DNA of 64,000 nt from contig NZ_KQ434751.1 of the NCBI RefSeq assembly GCF_001270745.1, positions 579,539-643,538 of the forward strand, given 5' to 3'. The notes under the pieces are model-generated. The model had not been told where the DNA came from and made no database searches. It saw only the letters and a list, made by a program, of their open reading frames with translations. This DNA is from Jiangella muralis (lineage in GTDB: Bacteria > Actinomycetota > Actinomycetes > Jiangellales > Jiangellaceae). A program made the translations under genes and the position numbers. Positions 17,652 through 26,251 of this stretch are shown piece after piece; within the stretch, counting starts at the first letter, position 1; each line of letters begins with the position of its first letter.

Positions 17652-18641
17652 TCAGCCGGAGAGCTGATCGAAGGCGCCGGCGATCCGTTCGGTGCGCCAC
17701 CCGGCGCCCAGCGCGAGCGACAGCAGGATCCGCGCCTTGAACGGGTCGAGCGCTCCGGCGGAGAGCAGCCCGCGGGACAGCAGGTCGCGCTCGGATCCGG
17801 GGAAGCCGTACGTCGCGCGATACCCCTCCCCGGCGCCACAGCGCGAGGCCAGCACCACCGGGATGCGCCGGGCCAGCCGGGTGATGTCGTCGACCAGGGC
17901 GCCGGGCACGTGACCGGCGCCGAACCCGGCGAGCACGACGCCACCGAACCCGAGGTCGGGCAGTTCCCGCAGAACCCGCCCGTCGTCGCCCAGCGCGACC
18001 GTCACGAGCGCGACCGGCGGCGGCTGGGTGCCCAGCGGTGCGCCGATCACGACCCGCGCGGCCGGCCGTAGTGGTATCCGGACCCGATCCTCGGCCACCC
18101 AGCCGATGGGCCCGGCACTCGGCGACGCGAACGCCGACGGCCGCGACGTGTGCAGCTTGCGGACGAACCGGGCCGCATGGATCTCGTCGTTCATGGTGAC
18201 GACGACGCCCAGTCCGCGCGCCTCGTCGCCGGCCGCCACCCGGACGGCGGCGAGCAGGTTGGCCGGTCCGTCCGCGCCGGGCTGACCGGGACCGCGCAGG
18301 GCGCCGGTCACGACGACCGGCCGGTCCGCCCCACTCAGGAGGTCGAGCGCGAACGCCACCTCCTCGATCGTGTCGGTGCCCTGGGTGACGACGACGCCGT
18401 CACTGCCGGCCGCGACCAACTCGCGTATCCGGCCGGCGAGCGCGATCAGGTCGGTGAGCCGCAGGTGTGCGCCGGGCAGCCGGCGGAACTCCTCGGCCTC
18501 GATCGTCGCCACCGCCGCCAGCTCGGGCACCCCCGCCACGAGCGCCGCCGCATCCAGGGCCGGCACGACGCCACGCCCGTCCGCCCTGGTCGTCATGGCG
18601 ATCGTGCCGCCGAGCGAGAGCACGTGCACCGTCCGAGTCAT
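17652..18641 (-). CDS. asparaginase-family amidohydrolase
   Basis: A 329-residue protein with both asparaginase catalytic signatures: Thr13 in LSLGGTIAMT and Thr89-Asp90 in VVTQGTDTIEE. The family hydrolyses asparagine or glutamine side-chain amides to the acid plus ammonia. Start at ATG 18641 because GGAGGAGGAACGC lies just before it; an ATG six codons earlier lies in that ribosome site. No signal peptide is seen, so it is cytoplasmic. Its place between the Mo-hydroxylase operon and a metallo-hydrolase/cyclic amidohydrolase operon suggests it opens an amide made in that pathway rather than serving general asparagine use; this is inference. Confidence 0.88.
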   Translation of the reverse strand: MTRTVHVLSLGGTIAMTTRADGRGVVPALDAAALVAGVPELAAVATIEAEEFRRLPGAHLRLTDLIALAGRIRELVAAGSDGVVVTQGTDTIEEVAFALDLLSGADRPVVVTGALRGPGQPGADGPANLLAAVRVAAGDEARGLGVVVTMNDEIHAARFVRKLHTSRPSAFASPSAGPIGWVAEDRVRIPLRPAARVVIGAPLGTQPPPVALVTVALGDDGRVLRELPDLGFGGVVLAGFGAGHVPGALVDDITRLARRIPVVLASRCGAGEGYRATYGFPGSERDLLSRGLLSAGALDPFKARILLSLALGAGWRTERIAGAFDQLSG

Positions 18642-18668
18642 GCGTTCCTCCTCCGCCACGCCTTGACG

Positions 18669-18714
18669 ATCGTAATCAACTGACGTTAGCGTTTACCTAT
18701 CGTAATACATACTT
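18669..18714. promoter_or_regulatory. repeated ATCGTAAT motif in asparaginase/MBL divergent promoter
   Basis: ATCGTAAT occurs at 18669 and again at 18699, 30 bp (about three turns) apart, in the 96-bp gap between divergent genes. The second copy extends to TATCGTAATACATACTT, matching the upstream region of the Mo-hydroxylase operon in two blocks. The AT-rich TTGACG at 18663 and the second copy may also be promoter elements. Confidence 0.5.
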
Positions 18715-18737
18715 CCGAACGAGGAGGGGACAGGACC

Positions 18738-19733
18738 GTGGTCTGCTGGCCGTTGCCCGTCATTCACGAAACCAGCGAGCGACAGGCGGGTTTCGTACCG
18801 CCCAACCTCAGCCCGCGCGGACTCGAGCTGATCCCGCAGGAACTCGCCGACGGCGTCTACGCCCTGATGGCGAACCGCGTGCCCAAGGACAACAACGGGC
18901 TCATCGTCGGCGACGACGCCGCGCTGGTGATCGACGCCGGCATCACGCCCGGTGTGGGTCACTACCTGCAGGCGGTAGTCGGCAAGCTCACCGACCGGCC
19001 GATCCGGTACCTGGCCAACACCACGTACCACGGCGACCACAGCTTCGGGAACGTCTCCTTCGGCAGCGACGTCACGATCGTGTCGTCGCGGCTGAACAAG
19101 GCCGCGATGACCACCATGGGGCTGGAGGAGGAGAAGCAGCTGCGCCTCAGCAGCCTCTACGGTGACCCGGACCTCGACGAGGTCGTGAGCTGGCGCGCGC
19201 CGGACCTGGTGTTCGACCGGTTCTGCGAGATCGACCTCGGCGGGCGCGTCGTCCACCTGTGGCACTTCGGGCCCGGCAACGGCTCCGGCGACACGATCGT
19301 CCACGTGCCCGACGCCAAGGTCGCCTGGGTCGGGAACTTCCTGCGCCACGCCGGCATCCCGCCCATGCTGCTGGCCGGCGATCCGGTCGGCTACGGGCGG
19401 TCCATCCGGTCGCTGAAGGCGACGCTGCGCGTCGACACGCTCGTCCCCGGCCACGGCCCGCTGACCGGGGCCGCTGACGGCATCGGCTGGCACCTCAGCT
19501 ACCTGGACCGCCTCGCCACCGAGGTCTCGCGGCGCCGCGACGCCGGCGACACCGTCGAGACCCTGCTGGCCGAGTACACCCTGGACGACCCCCTGCACCT
19601 GTCCGAGGTCGTGCCGTCGGCCGGCCCCGAGGAGGCCGACCGCTTCGACGCCCTGGTCCGGTCGAACCACGAGCTCAACGTCCTGCTGGCGTACCGGTGG
19701 CTGGGGTCGACCTCCAGCACGTGGGCCGCCTGA
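18738..19733 (+). CDS. metallo-beta-lactamase-fold hydrolase
   Basis: A 331-residue MBL-fold protein. The metal motif appears as TTYHGDHSFGN (H-x-G-D-H instead of HxHxDH), as in the quinoprotein-relay-like and alkylsulfatase-related branch, with later ligands in LWHFGPGNGSGD and LVPGHGPL. The GTG start at 18738 is preceded by GAGGAGGGGA. First gene of a four-gene operon with CoxG-like, enolase-superfamily and cyclic amidohydrolase genes. It probably hydrolyses an ester, lactone or amide intermediate; the substrate cannot be read from sequence. Confidence 0.85.
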   Translation: MVCWPLPVIHETSERQAGFVPPNLSPRGLELIPQELADGVYALMANRVPKDNNGLIVGDDAALVIDAGITPGVGHYLQAVVGKLTDRPIRYLANTTYHGDHSFGNVSFGSDVTIVSSRLNKAAMTTMGLEEEKQLRLSSLYGDPDLDEVVSWRAPDLVFDRFCEIDLGGRVVHLWHFGPGNGSGDTIVHVPDAKVAWVGNFLRHAGIPPMLLAGDPVGYGRSIRSLKATLRVDTLVPGHGPLTGAADGIGWHLSYLDRLATEVSRRRDAGDTVETLLAEYTLDDPLHLSEVVPSAGPEEADRFDALVRSNHELNVLLAYRWLGSTSSTWAA

Positions 19734-19770
19734 CCGGACGCCGAGAAGCCCGAGAACGAACGGAGCGCTC

Positions 19771-20445
19771 ATGGAGATCGCGAACACGTTCACCGTGCCG
19801 GTTCCGGTGGAGGAGGCCTGGCGAGTGTTGCTCGACGTGGAGCGGGTGGCGCCGTGCATGCCGGGCGCCACGCTCGACTCCGTCGACGGCGACGAGTTCA
19901 CCGGCAGGGTCAAGGCCAAGGTCGGCCCGGTGAGCCTCTCGTACAAGGGGCGGGCCCGCTTCGAGTCCGTCGACGAGCAGTCGCGCACCGCCGTCATCGC
20001 CGCTCGCGGCAAGGACTCGCACGGCAACGGCACGGCGGCCGCGACCGTCACCATGCACCTGGTCGACGACGGACCCGCGGCGCGCGTCGAACTGCTCACC
20101 GAGCTCGACATCACCGGACGGCCGGCCCAGCTCGGACGCGGCGTCATGACCGACGTCGCGAACGCGATCATCGGCCAGTTCGCGAAGGCGCTGGCGCGGC
20201 AGCTGGCGGCCACCCCGCCGGCGTCGCCCGGCGATGGTCGGCCCGCCGGCGGTCACCCCGCCGCCGGCGGGCAGCCGGACGGCGAGCCGGCACCCGCGCG
20301 AGCGGCCACCCACGCACCCGCCAGAGTGCGCGACGACGCGGTCCCCGACGCCATCGACGTCCTCGGGATCACCAGCCGCTCGGTGCTGCGGCGCCTGGGC
20401 GCGGCCGTGTCCCGCTTCGTCCGCCGGCTGTTCCGGCGCACCTGA
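19771..20445 (+). CDS. CoxG-like SRPBCC protein
   Basis: A 224-residue protein: residues 1-150 are a CoxG-type SRPBCC domain (ANTFTVPVPVEEAWRVLLDVERVAPCMPGA, VGPVSLSYKGRARF), then a Pro/Gly/Ala-rich linker and a basic amphipathic C-terminus (RFVRRLFRR) that could touch the membrane. In CO oxidisers CoxG helps anchor or handle the Mo-hydroxylase; the same kind of gene commonly sits with other CoxL-family hydroxylases. That supports one functional unit with the enzyme encoded 2 kb away on the other strand. Confidence 0.85.
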   Translation: MEIANTFTVPVPVEEAWRVLLDVERVAPCMPGATLDSVDGDEFTGRVKAKVGPVSLSYKGRARFESVDEQSRTAVIAARGKDSHGNGTAAATVTMHLVDDGPAARVELLTELDITGRPAQLGRGVMTDVANAIIGQFAKALARQLAATPPASPGDGRPAGGHPAAGGQPDGEPAPARAATHAPARVRDDAVPDAIDVLGITSRSVLRRLGAAVSRFVRRLFRRT

Positions 20446-20475
20446 ACCCACCGTCGTCCGTAAGGAGCTCACACC

Positions 20476-21570
20476 GTGGCGAGCGGTACCACGATCACCG
20501 ACGTGACCACCACCTTCCTGTCCATCCCCCTGGAGCGGCCCCTGGTCACGGCGGCCTTCCCGATCCCGGCCATCGACACCGCGCTGGTCCAGGTGCGCAC
20601 GGCCGACGGCCATGAGGGCGTCGCCTGGAGCTTCGCCTTCGGGCGTGGCCGCGTCGCGAGCCTGGTCCGCCTCATCGAGGACCTCGGCGAGCTGGCCGTC
20701 GGCGCGGATGCCGTGGCCACCGAGGCTCTCTGGGCGCGCCTGTCCAAGGCGGTGGAGTTCATCGGCCGGCGCGGTCTCGCCGCGGCGGCGATCTCCACCA
20801 TCGACACCGCCTGCTGGGACATCACCGGTCAGGCCGCGGGCCTGCCGGCACACCGGCTGCTCGGCGGGTTCCGCGACCGGGTCGAGACGTACGCCAGCCA
20901 GGGCCTGTGGCTGGACCGCAGCCGCGACGAGCTCGCCGCCGAGGCGCAGGCGCTGGTCGGCCAGGGCTTCCGCGCGGTCAAGATGCGCGCCGGGCTGCCC
21001 GACCCGGCCGAGGACCTCGCCCGGGTGCGGGTGGTCCGGGAGGCGATCGGCCCCGACGTCGCCCTGATGGTCGACGCGAACCAGGCATGGGACCTCAAGC
21101 AGACCCTCCGCATGGCCCGCGACCTGGCCGAGTACGACCTCTTCTGGCTGGAGGAACCGATGCCGCACGGCCGGGTGGACGACTACGCGGCCGCGACGCG
21201 GGCCATCGAGATGCCGCTGTGCACCGGCGAGTCGAACTACCTGTCCGACGAGCTGCTCGTCCTCGCCCAGCAACGGGCGGCGGACTACGTCATGCCCGAC
21301 CTCATGCGGATGGGCGGGGTGACGGAGTGGATGAAGGCGGCCCGGGTCTGCGAGGTGTTCGGGCTCCAGGTCACGCCGCACCTGTTCATGGAGCACTCCG
21401 CGCACCTGGCCGGCGCGGCGCGCAACGTGGTGTGGCAGGAGTACCAGCCCTGGTGGCAGCCGATCCTCGAGACGCCCACGCGCGTGGTCGACGGGTGCAT
21501 CCCGCTCGGCGACGAGCCCGGCTTCGGCCTGCGGCTGTCCGCGTCCGCCGTCGCCGAGTACCGGCTCTGA
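20476..21570 (+). CDS. enolase-superfamily enzyme (mandelate racemase/muconate lactonizing group)
   Basis: A 364-residue MR/MLE-family protein with the expected order: capping domain, catalytic Lys in AVKMRAG, metal ligands Asp in LMVDANQAWD, Glu in LEEPMPHG and Glu in CTGESNY, then the His-bearing strand TPHLFMEHS. It abstracts a proton next to a carboxylate, giving dehydration, racemisation or cycloisomerisation. GTG 20476 follows AAGGAG. The operon context (cyclic amidohydrolase, MBL hydrolase, Mo-hydroxylase) argues against a sugar-acid dehydratase assigned by default; the substrate is open. Confidence 0.87.
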   Translation: MASGTTITDVTTTFLSIPLERPLVTAAFPIPAIDTALVQVRTADGHEGVAWSFAFGRGRVASLVRLIEDLGELAVGADAVATEALWARLSKAVEFIGRRGLAAAAISTIDTACWDITGQAAGLPAHRLLGGFRDRVETYASQGLWLDRSRDELAAEAQALVGQGFRAVKMRAGLPDPAEDLARVRVVREAIGPDVALMVDANQAWDLKQTLRMARDLAEYDLFWLEEPMPHGRVDDYAAATRAIEMPLCTGESNYLSDELLVLAQQRAADYVMPDLMRMGGVTEWMKAARVCEVFGLQVTPHLFMEHSAHLAGAARNVVWQEYQPWWQPILETPTRVVDGCIPLGDEPGFGLRLSASAVAEYRL

Positions 21571-21601
21571 CCTCGGCCTCCTCGATGAAGGGAACCCGTT
21601 C

Positions 21602-22966
21602 GTGCCCACCGTCGACCTGCTGATCTCCGGCGGCACCGTCGTCACGTCGTCCGGCCGTCGGCGCGCCGACGTCGCCGTGCGGGACGGGCGCATCGTCGCC
21701 GTGGGCCGGCTGGAGGCCGACGCCACCCGGCTCGTCGACGCCGGTGGCCTGCTCGTCCTGCCCGGCGGCGTCGACAGCCACGTGCACCTCATGGACCCCG
21801 GGAGCACGGAGCGGGAGGACTTCCCCACCGGCACCCGCGCCGCCGCGGCCGCCGGCGTCACGACGATCGTCGAGCACTCCCACGGCGCGCCGGTGCGCAC
21901 CGTGGCCGAGCTGGACGCCAAGGTCTCCTATCTGACCGGCCGGTCCAACGTCGACTTCGCCCTGGCCGCGCACGCGTGGCCGGCCGAGCCTGGCAAGGTG
22001 GCCGGCGCCGTCGCCGACCTGTGGCGGGCCGGGGTCGGTTTCTTCAAGGTGTTCACCTGCACCACCCACGGCATCCCGGGCCACGGCGGCGCCGCGTTGC
22101 GCCGGCATCTGCGGGCCACCGCCGACGTCGGCGCGGTCAGCCTGGTCCACTGCGAGGACGAGTCGCTGACCGAGGACGCCGAGGCGCTGCTGCGTGCCGA
22201 CGGGCGGGACGACGGCGGCCTGCTCCCGGAGTGGCGCGACCGCGACGCCGAGGTGGTCGCCGCCACCGTGACGGCCGTGCTGGCGCGACGCAGCGGTGCC
22301 CGGGTCACCGTCGCGCACGTCAGCCATCCTGAGGTGGCCGAGTACCTCGCCGCCGAGCGCCGCCGCGGGGCGCGGATCTGGGCGGAGACCTGCCCGCAGT
22401 ACCTCCTGCTGCGGGAGGACGAGGTCGTCGAGCACGGGAACTTCCGCAAGTTCACCCCGCCCGCCCGCGCCCGCAGCGACGCCGACGAGGCCGCGCAGTG
22501 GCGGCTCCTGCGCGAGGGCGTCCTGACCCATGTCTCCTCCGACCACGCGCCGGCGACCCGGGAACAGAAGACCGGGAGCATCTGGGACGTCCACTTCGGC
22601 CTCCCCGGCATCGACACCACCTTGCCGGCCCTGCTGGACGCGGTCGCCCGCCAGCACCTCGCCTACGAGGACGTGGCCCGGCTCTACGCCGAGGCGCCCG
22701 CCCGGGTGTACGGGCTGTGGCCGCGCAAGGGCGGCATCGCGCCCGGCTTCGACGCCGACCTCGCCTTGGTCGACCCGGACGCCGAGTGGCAGCTGCGCGA
22801 CGAGTCCGTGCTGTCCAAGGCCGGCTGGACGCCGTACCACGGCCGCCGGGTCACCGGCCGGGCGATCCGCACGTACCTGCGCGGACGGCTCGTCGCTCAG
22901 GACGGCAGGCCGGCCGATGACCGCGCCGGCCGGTTCGTCCCAGGCCCGGGCCGCGCGTGTCCCTGA
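21602..22966 (+). CDS. cyclic amidohydrolase (dihydropyrimidinase/allantoinase family)
   Basis: A 454-residue amidohydrolase of the hydantoinase/allantoinase group. Metal ligands are visible: His60/His62 in DSHVHLMDPG, the candidate carboxylated Lys149 in GFFKVFTC, then HCEDE, AHVSHPE and SSDHAP. These enzymes open five- or six-membered cyclic amides such as hydantoins, dihydropyrimidines or allantoin. It is last in the operon; GTG 21602 lies after GAAGGGAAC. With the Mo-hydroxylase and asparaginase-like gene it fits a route of ring hydroxylation, ring opening and deamidation of an N-heterocycle. Confidence 0.88.
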   Translation: MPTVDLLISGGTVVTSSGRRRADVAVRDGRIVAVGRLEADATRLVDAGGLLVLPGGVDSHVHLMDPGSTEREDFPTGTRAAAAAGVTTIVEHSHGAPVRTVAELDAKVSYLTGRSNVDFALAAHAWPAEPGKVAGAVADLWRAGVGFFKVFTCTTHGIPGHGGAALRRHLRATADVGAVSLVHCEDESLTEDAEALLRADGRDDGGLLPEWRDRDAEVVAATVTAVLARRSGARVTVAHVSHPEVAEYLAAERRRGARIWAETCPQYLLLREDEVVEHGNFRKFTPPARARSDADEAAQWRLLREGVLTHVSSDHAPATREQKTGSIWDVHFGLPGIDTTLPALLDAVARQHLAYEDVARLYAEAPARVYGLWPRKGGIAPGFDADLALVDPDAEWQLRDESVLSKAGWTPYHGRRVTGRAIRTYLRGRLVAQDGRPADDRAGRFVPGPGRACP

Positions 22967-23014
22967 CCCGATGAGGCGGGGCGACGCCGGCCTTCATGAG
23001 CTCGCGATTCCTGT

Positions 23015-23026
23015 CTAGACCGGTAT
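23015..23026. promoter_or_regulatory. half-site resembling the GH84 operator
   Basis: CTAGACCGGTAT matches the half CTAGTCCGGTAT of the perfect palindrome at 23164 in 11 of 12 bases, 158 bp further upstream in the same 249-bp gap. It may be an auxiliary site for DNA looping. The rest of the gap shows no gene. Confidence 0.4.
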
Positions 23027-23163
23027 TCGTCGGGCGAAGCAGCCGGTGGTCGAGATGACCCGGAGCCGGCGGCACGAAGGCGCAGACGCGGTGGTCTCGC
23101 CTCCTGACTCCCTCGATCGGGGCTGTGTTCCGGAGCGACAAGGCAGGAGACGAGGCCTTCACA

Positions 23164-23185
23164 GATACCGGACTAGTCCGGTATC
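23164..23185. promoter_or_regulatory. perfect 22-bp palindromic operator before the GH84 gene
   Basis: GATACCGGACT is followed immediately by its exact reverse complement AGTCCGGTATC. It ends 30 bp before the hexosaminidase start codon, where a repressor would block transcription or early elongation. The protein that binds it is not evident in the window. Confidence 0.7.
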
Positions 23186-23215
23186 GTCGCGCGGCAGCCG
23201 GCAGAAAGGTCCGAC

Positions 23216-26185
23216 ATGAGCGTCGTCCACCCGCGTGCGTCCTTGCGATCTCTCGCCACCCTTGCGGTGGTTCCCATCCTCGTCGTCACCGGTGTGACGG
23301 CGGCGGCTGTCACCGGGACACCGGCGCCACCAGGAGCGGTCCCCGCGCCGGACGCCGGACCGGCGCCGTTGTCGCTGCTGCAGCCGGCGCCGCGCTCCAT
23401 CGAGCGCATCGGCGACGACCTGCGGGTGACGACCTTCGCCATCGACGCCGCGGCGGATGTCGCGGCATCGACCGTCGACGCGGTCCGCGAGCTGCTGACC
23501 GAGCAGGGACTGCGCGAGAACCCCCGGCCGAGGCCGGGACTGCTCACCGTCCATCTCCTCACGCCCACGGCCGCCGCGGCCGAGCCCGCGGTGGTCGAGC
23601 CGTACGGCTGGGAGGCGGCTGATGTCGCCGAGCTCGGCGCCGAGGAGTATCTGCTCGGTTCGCGGGCGCACCGGGGCCGCACGGCCTCGGTGGCGCTCGC
23701 CGGTGACGGCGCCGGGCTCTACTACGCGGCGCAGACGCTCGGACAGCTGGCCGGGCTGGAACCCGGCGTGCTGCCGTCCGTGCGCATCGAGGACGGTCCC
23801 GGTTTCGAGTTCCGCGGCGGACTGGAGTCGTTCTACGGACCGGACTGGTCGTGGCCGGCCCGCCGCGACCAGATCGACTTCCTGGCCGCGCTGAAGATGA
23901 ACGTCTACTTCTACGGCCCCGCCAACGACCCGCGCACCACCGGCCGGGCCTGGCGCGAGCTCTACGAGCCGGGCCAGCTCGCCGAACTGGAACGGCTGGC
24001 CCAGTACGCCCGCGGACGGCACGTGGAGTTCATCTACCGCATCGGGCCCGCGGCTCCGATGCACGGTGGAACGGCGCCCGGCATCTGCCACTCTCGACAG
24101 TCCGACCGCGACGCGCTGCTGGCCCGGCTGGAGCAGCTGCGCGGCATCGGGATCACCCGGTTCGTCATCTCGTGGGACGACGTCACCGAGCAGTTCACCT
24201 GCCCGGAGGACACCGCCCGCTACGGCGACCTGGACCAGCCGGTGGCCCGCGCCCAGGCGGACGTGCTCACCGACCTGGACGAACGGTTCTTCTCCCGGCA
24301 CGAGGAGCTCGGCACCCCGATCACGATCCCGTCCCTGTACTGGACCAACGAATCCACGCCGTATCGCAGCGTCTTCGACGAGAACATCCCGGCCGACTGG
24401 CAGATCTACTGGACCGGCCCCGCGGTGATGTCACCGGAGATCGAGCCGATGGACGTGGCCCAGGTGCGGGCGGCCTTCCCCCGGCACGAGCTGATCATCT
24501 TCGACAACTACCCGGTCAACGACTACGACCGCGGCCGGCTGCACCTCGGGCCGGTCGTGGGCCGCTCCCCCGACCTGCCGGGAACCGTCCTGGGCATCTC
24601 GTGGAACCAGCTGAGCGAGCAGTACGCCTCCCAGGTGGCGCTGGCGACGGCGGCGGACTACGCCTGGAACCCGGCCGGCTATGACCCCGAACGCGCCTGG
24701 GACGCCGTGCTGACCCGGTTCGCCGGTGACCGCGCCGGCGACTTCGAGATCTTCGCCGACGCGCACCGCTACGACGGCTTCCACAGCGACCGGATGGGAC
24801 CCGAACTCGGCCGCATCCTGGACACCTACCTGACGGCGTACCGGTCCGGCGCGGACCTGGCCGGACCGGCGGCCCGGCTGCGCGAGCACGCCGCCGCGCT
24901 GGCCCGGTCCGGCTCGCTCACCGAAGCGCTGCCGGCCGACCTCGCCGCCGAGCTCGGGCCGTGGCTGGAGGCGACGTCCCTGGGCGGCCAGGCACTCCTG
25001 GACGCACTGGAGGTGCTGACGGCGCTCGCCGAAGGGCGCGACGCCGATGCCGCGGCCGCGCGCGACCGGATGGTCGGCCTGCGCGAACGTATGCAGGCGG
25101 TCCGCGCCGTCGACCCCAACGGCGACACCCGCGCCGTCCACGTCGCCATGGGCACGCTGCTGCCCTTCCTCCAGCGGGTGGAGTCGATCGCGGCCACCCC
25201 GGCCGGAGCCACCCTGAGTGCCCCCTACGGCGAGCGCGCGATCCGGGGCGGCGGCGTCAGCGAGGTCGCCATCGACGTGACGGCGCGGTCGGCCGGCAGC
25301 TACCGGGGCCGGCTCACCGTCATCGCGCCGGCCGGCTGGGTCGTGACACCGGCGAGCCAGGACGTCGAGATCGAGAGCAACGGCCGGCCGGTCACCCGGC
25401 GCGTCGAGGTGGAGGTGGCGGCGCCGGCCGGCGCGGACCCGGCGCACCTGCGGTTCGCGATCGACGGGGACGGCGACGACGCCGGCTTCGCCCTCGGCGT
25501 GTATCCCGCCGACGTCACGGACTCGGGCGACTACGCCGAGATCATCGCCGGTGACGAGCCGGACAGCTGGTGGCGGCTGGAGGAGGGCGACGGCACCGTG
25601 ATCGAGGACAGCGTCGACGGCTCCGGCACCGGCAGCACCCGCGGCGAGGTCGCCCGGGGCAGCGCCGGGGCGGTCCCCGGATCGACCGGACTGGAGCTGA
25701 GCGGTGGGTACGGCGAGGTGCCGCTGGACCACGTGGGTTCGCCCACGGGTGAGCTGACGGTGGAAGCCTGGGTGCGCACCGACCGCGCTGCCAGCGGCGA
25801 CGGCATCGGCGTGGTCGAGAAGTACGAAGGGCCGGCCTACAACGGGTTCCTGCTGCGCCTGGACGGTCTGAGCCGCCCGACGTTCGGGCTGCTCGACGCG
25901 CGGAGTGCCGCGATCGTCACCGGCCGCACCGCACTCGGCACGGGCGAATGGCACCACCTGGTCGGGACGTTCGATGGCACGACGATGATCGTCTATGCCG
26001 ACGGCGTCGAGGTCGGGCGGCAGCAGACCAGTATCCGTCCCGGCCAGTCGGCGATCAGCGTCAAGCTCGGCGCCCGCGGCGACGACCGGGCCCGGCGGCT
26101 GCACGGAGGGCTGGACGAGGTGGCCCTCTACGACCGCGCGCTCAGCGCGACCGAGGTCGCCGCACACTTCCTCGCCGGCCGCTGA
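23216..26185 (+). CDS. secreted GH84-like beta-N-acetylglucosaminidase with LamG domain
   Basis: A 989-residue exported enzyme. A long hydrophobic N-terminus (LRSLATLAVVPILVV) is a signal peptide or anchor. Residues about 50-190 form the GH84-associated N-terminal domain (GDGAGLYYAAQTLGQL), about 195-490 the hyaluronidase/NAGidase barrel with the paired catalytic aspartates Asp321-Asp322 in ISWDDVTEQF and substrate-side NVYFYGPANDP. Helical and beta modules follow, and residues about 770-985 are a LamG/concanavalin-like domain (ELTVEAWVRTD, LDEVALYDRALS). It likely trims N-acetylhexosamines from glycans or chitin-like material outside the cell. The downstream GH20 gene shares its direction 66 bp later. 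Confidence 0.87.
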   Translation: MSVVHPRASLRSLATLAVVPILVVTGVTAAAVTGTPAPPGAVPAPDAGPAPLSLLQPAPRSIERIGDDLRVTTFAIDAAADVAASTVDAVRELLTEQGLRENPRPRPGLLTVHLLTPTAAAAEPAVVEPYGWEAADVAELGAEEYLLGSRAHRGRTASVALAGDGAGLYYAAQTLGQLAGLEPGVLPSVRIEDGPGFEFRGGLESFYGPDWSWPARRDQIDFLAALKMNVYFYGPANDPRTTGRAWRELYEPGQLAELERLAQYARGRHVEFIYRIGPAAPMHGGTAPGICHSRQSDRDALLARLEQLRGIGITRFVISWDDVTEQFTCPEDTARYGDLDQPVARAQADVLTDLDERFFSRHEELGTPITIPSLYWTNESTPYRSVFDENIPADWQIYWTGPAVMSPEIEPMDVAQVRAAFPRHELIIFDNYPVNDYDRGRLHLGPVVGRSPDLPGTVLGISWNQLSEQYASQVALATAADYAWNPAGYDPERAWDAVLTRFAGDRAGDFEIFADAHRYDGFHSDRMGPELGRILDTYLTAYRSGADLAGPAARLREHAAALARSGSLTEALPADLAAELGPWLEATSLGGQALLDALEVLTALAEGRDADAAAARDRMVGLRERMQAVRAVDPNGDTRAVHVAMGTLLPFLQRVESIAATPAGATLSAPYGERAIRGGGVSEVAIDVTARSAGSYRGRLTVIAPAGWVVTPASQDVEIESNGRPVTRRVEVEVAAPAGADPAHLRFAIDGDGDDAGFALGVYPADVTDSGDYAEIIAGDEPDSWWRLEEGDGTVIEDSVDGSGTGSTRGEVARGSAGAVPGSTGLELSGGYGEVPLDHVGSPTGELTVEAWVRTDRAASGDGIGVVEKYEGPAYNGFLLRLDGLSRPTFGLLDARSAAIVTGRTALGTGEWHHLVGTFDGTTMIVYADGVEVGRQQTSIRPGQSAISVKLGARGDDRARRLHGGLDEVALYDRALSATEVAAHFLAGR

Positions 26186-26251
26186 TGCCGACCCGACTAC
26201 GCTGGGGTCTCCGGGCCGCCATCAGCTGAACCAGCACCTTCGAGGAGACGC

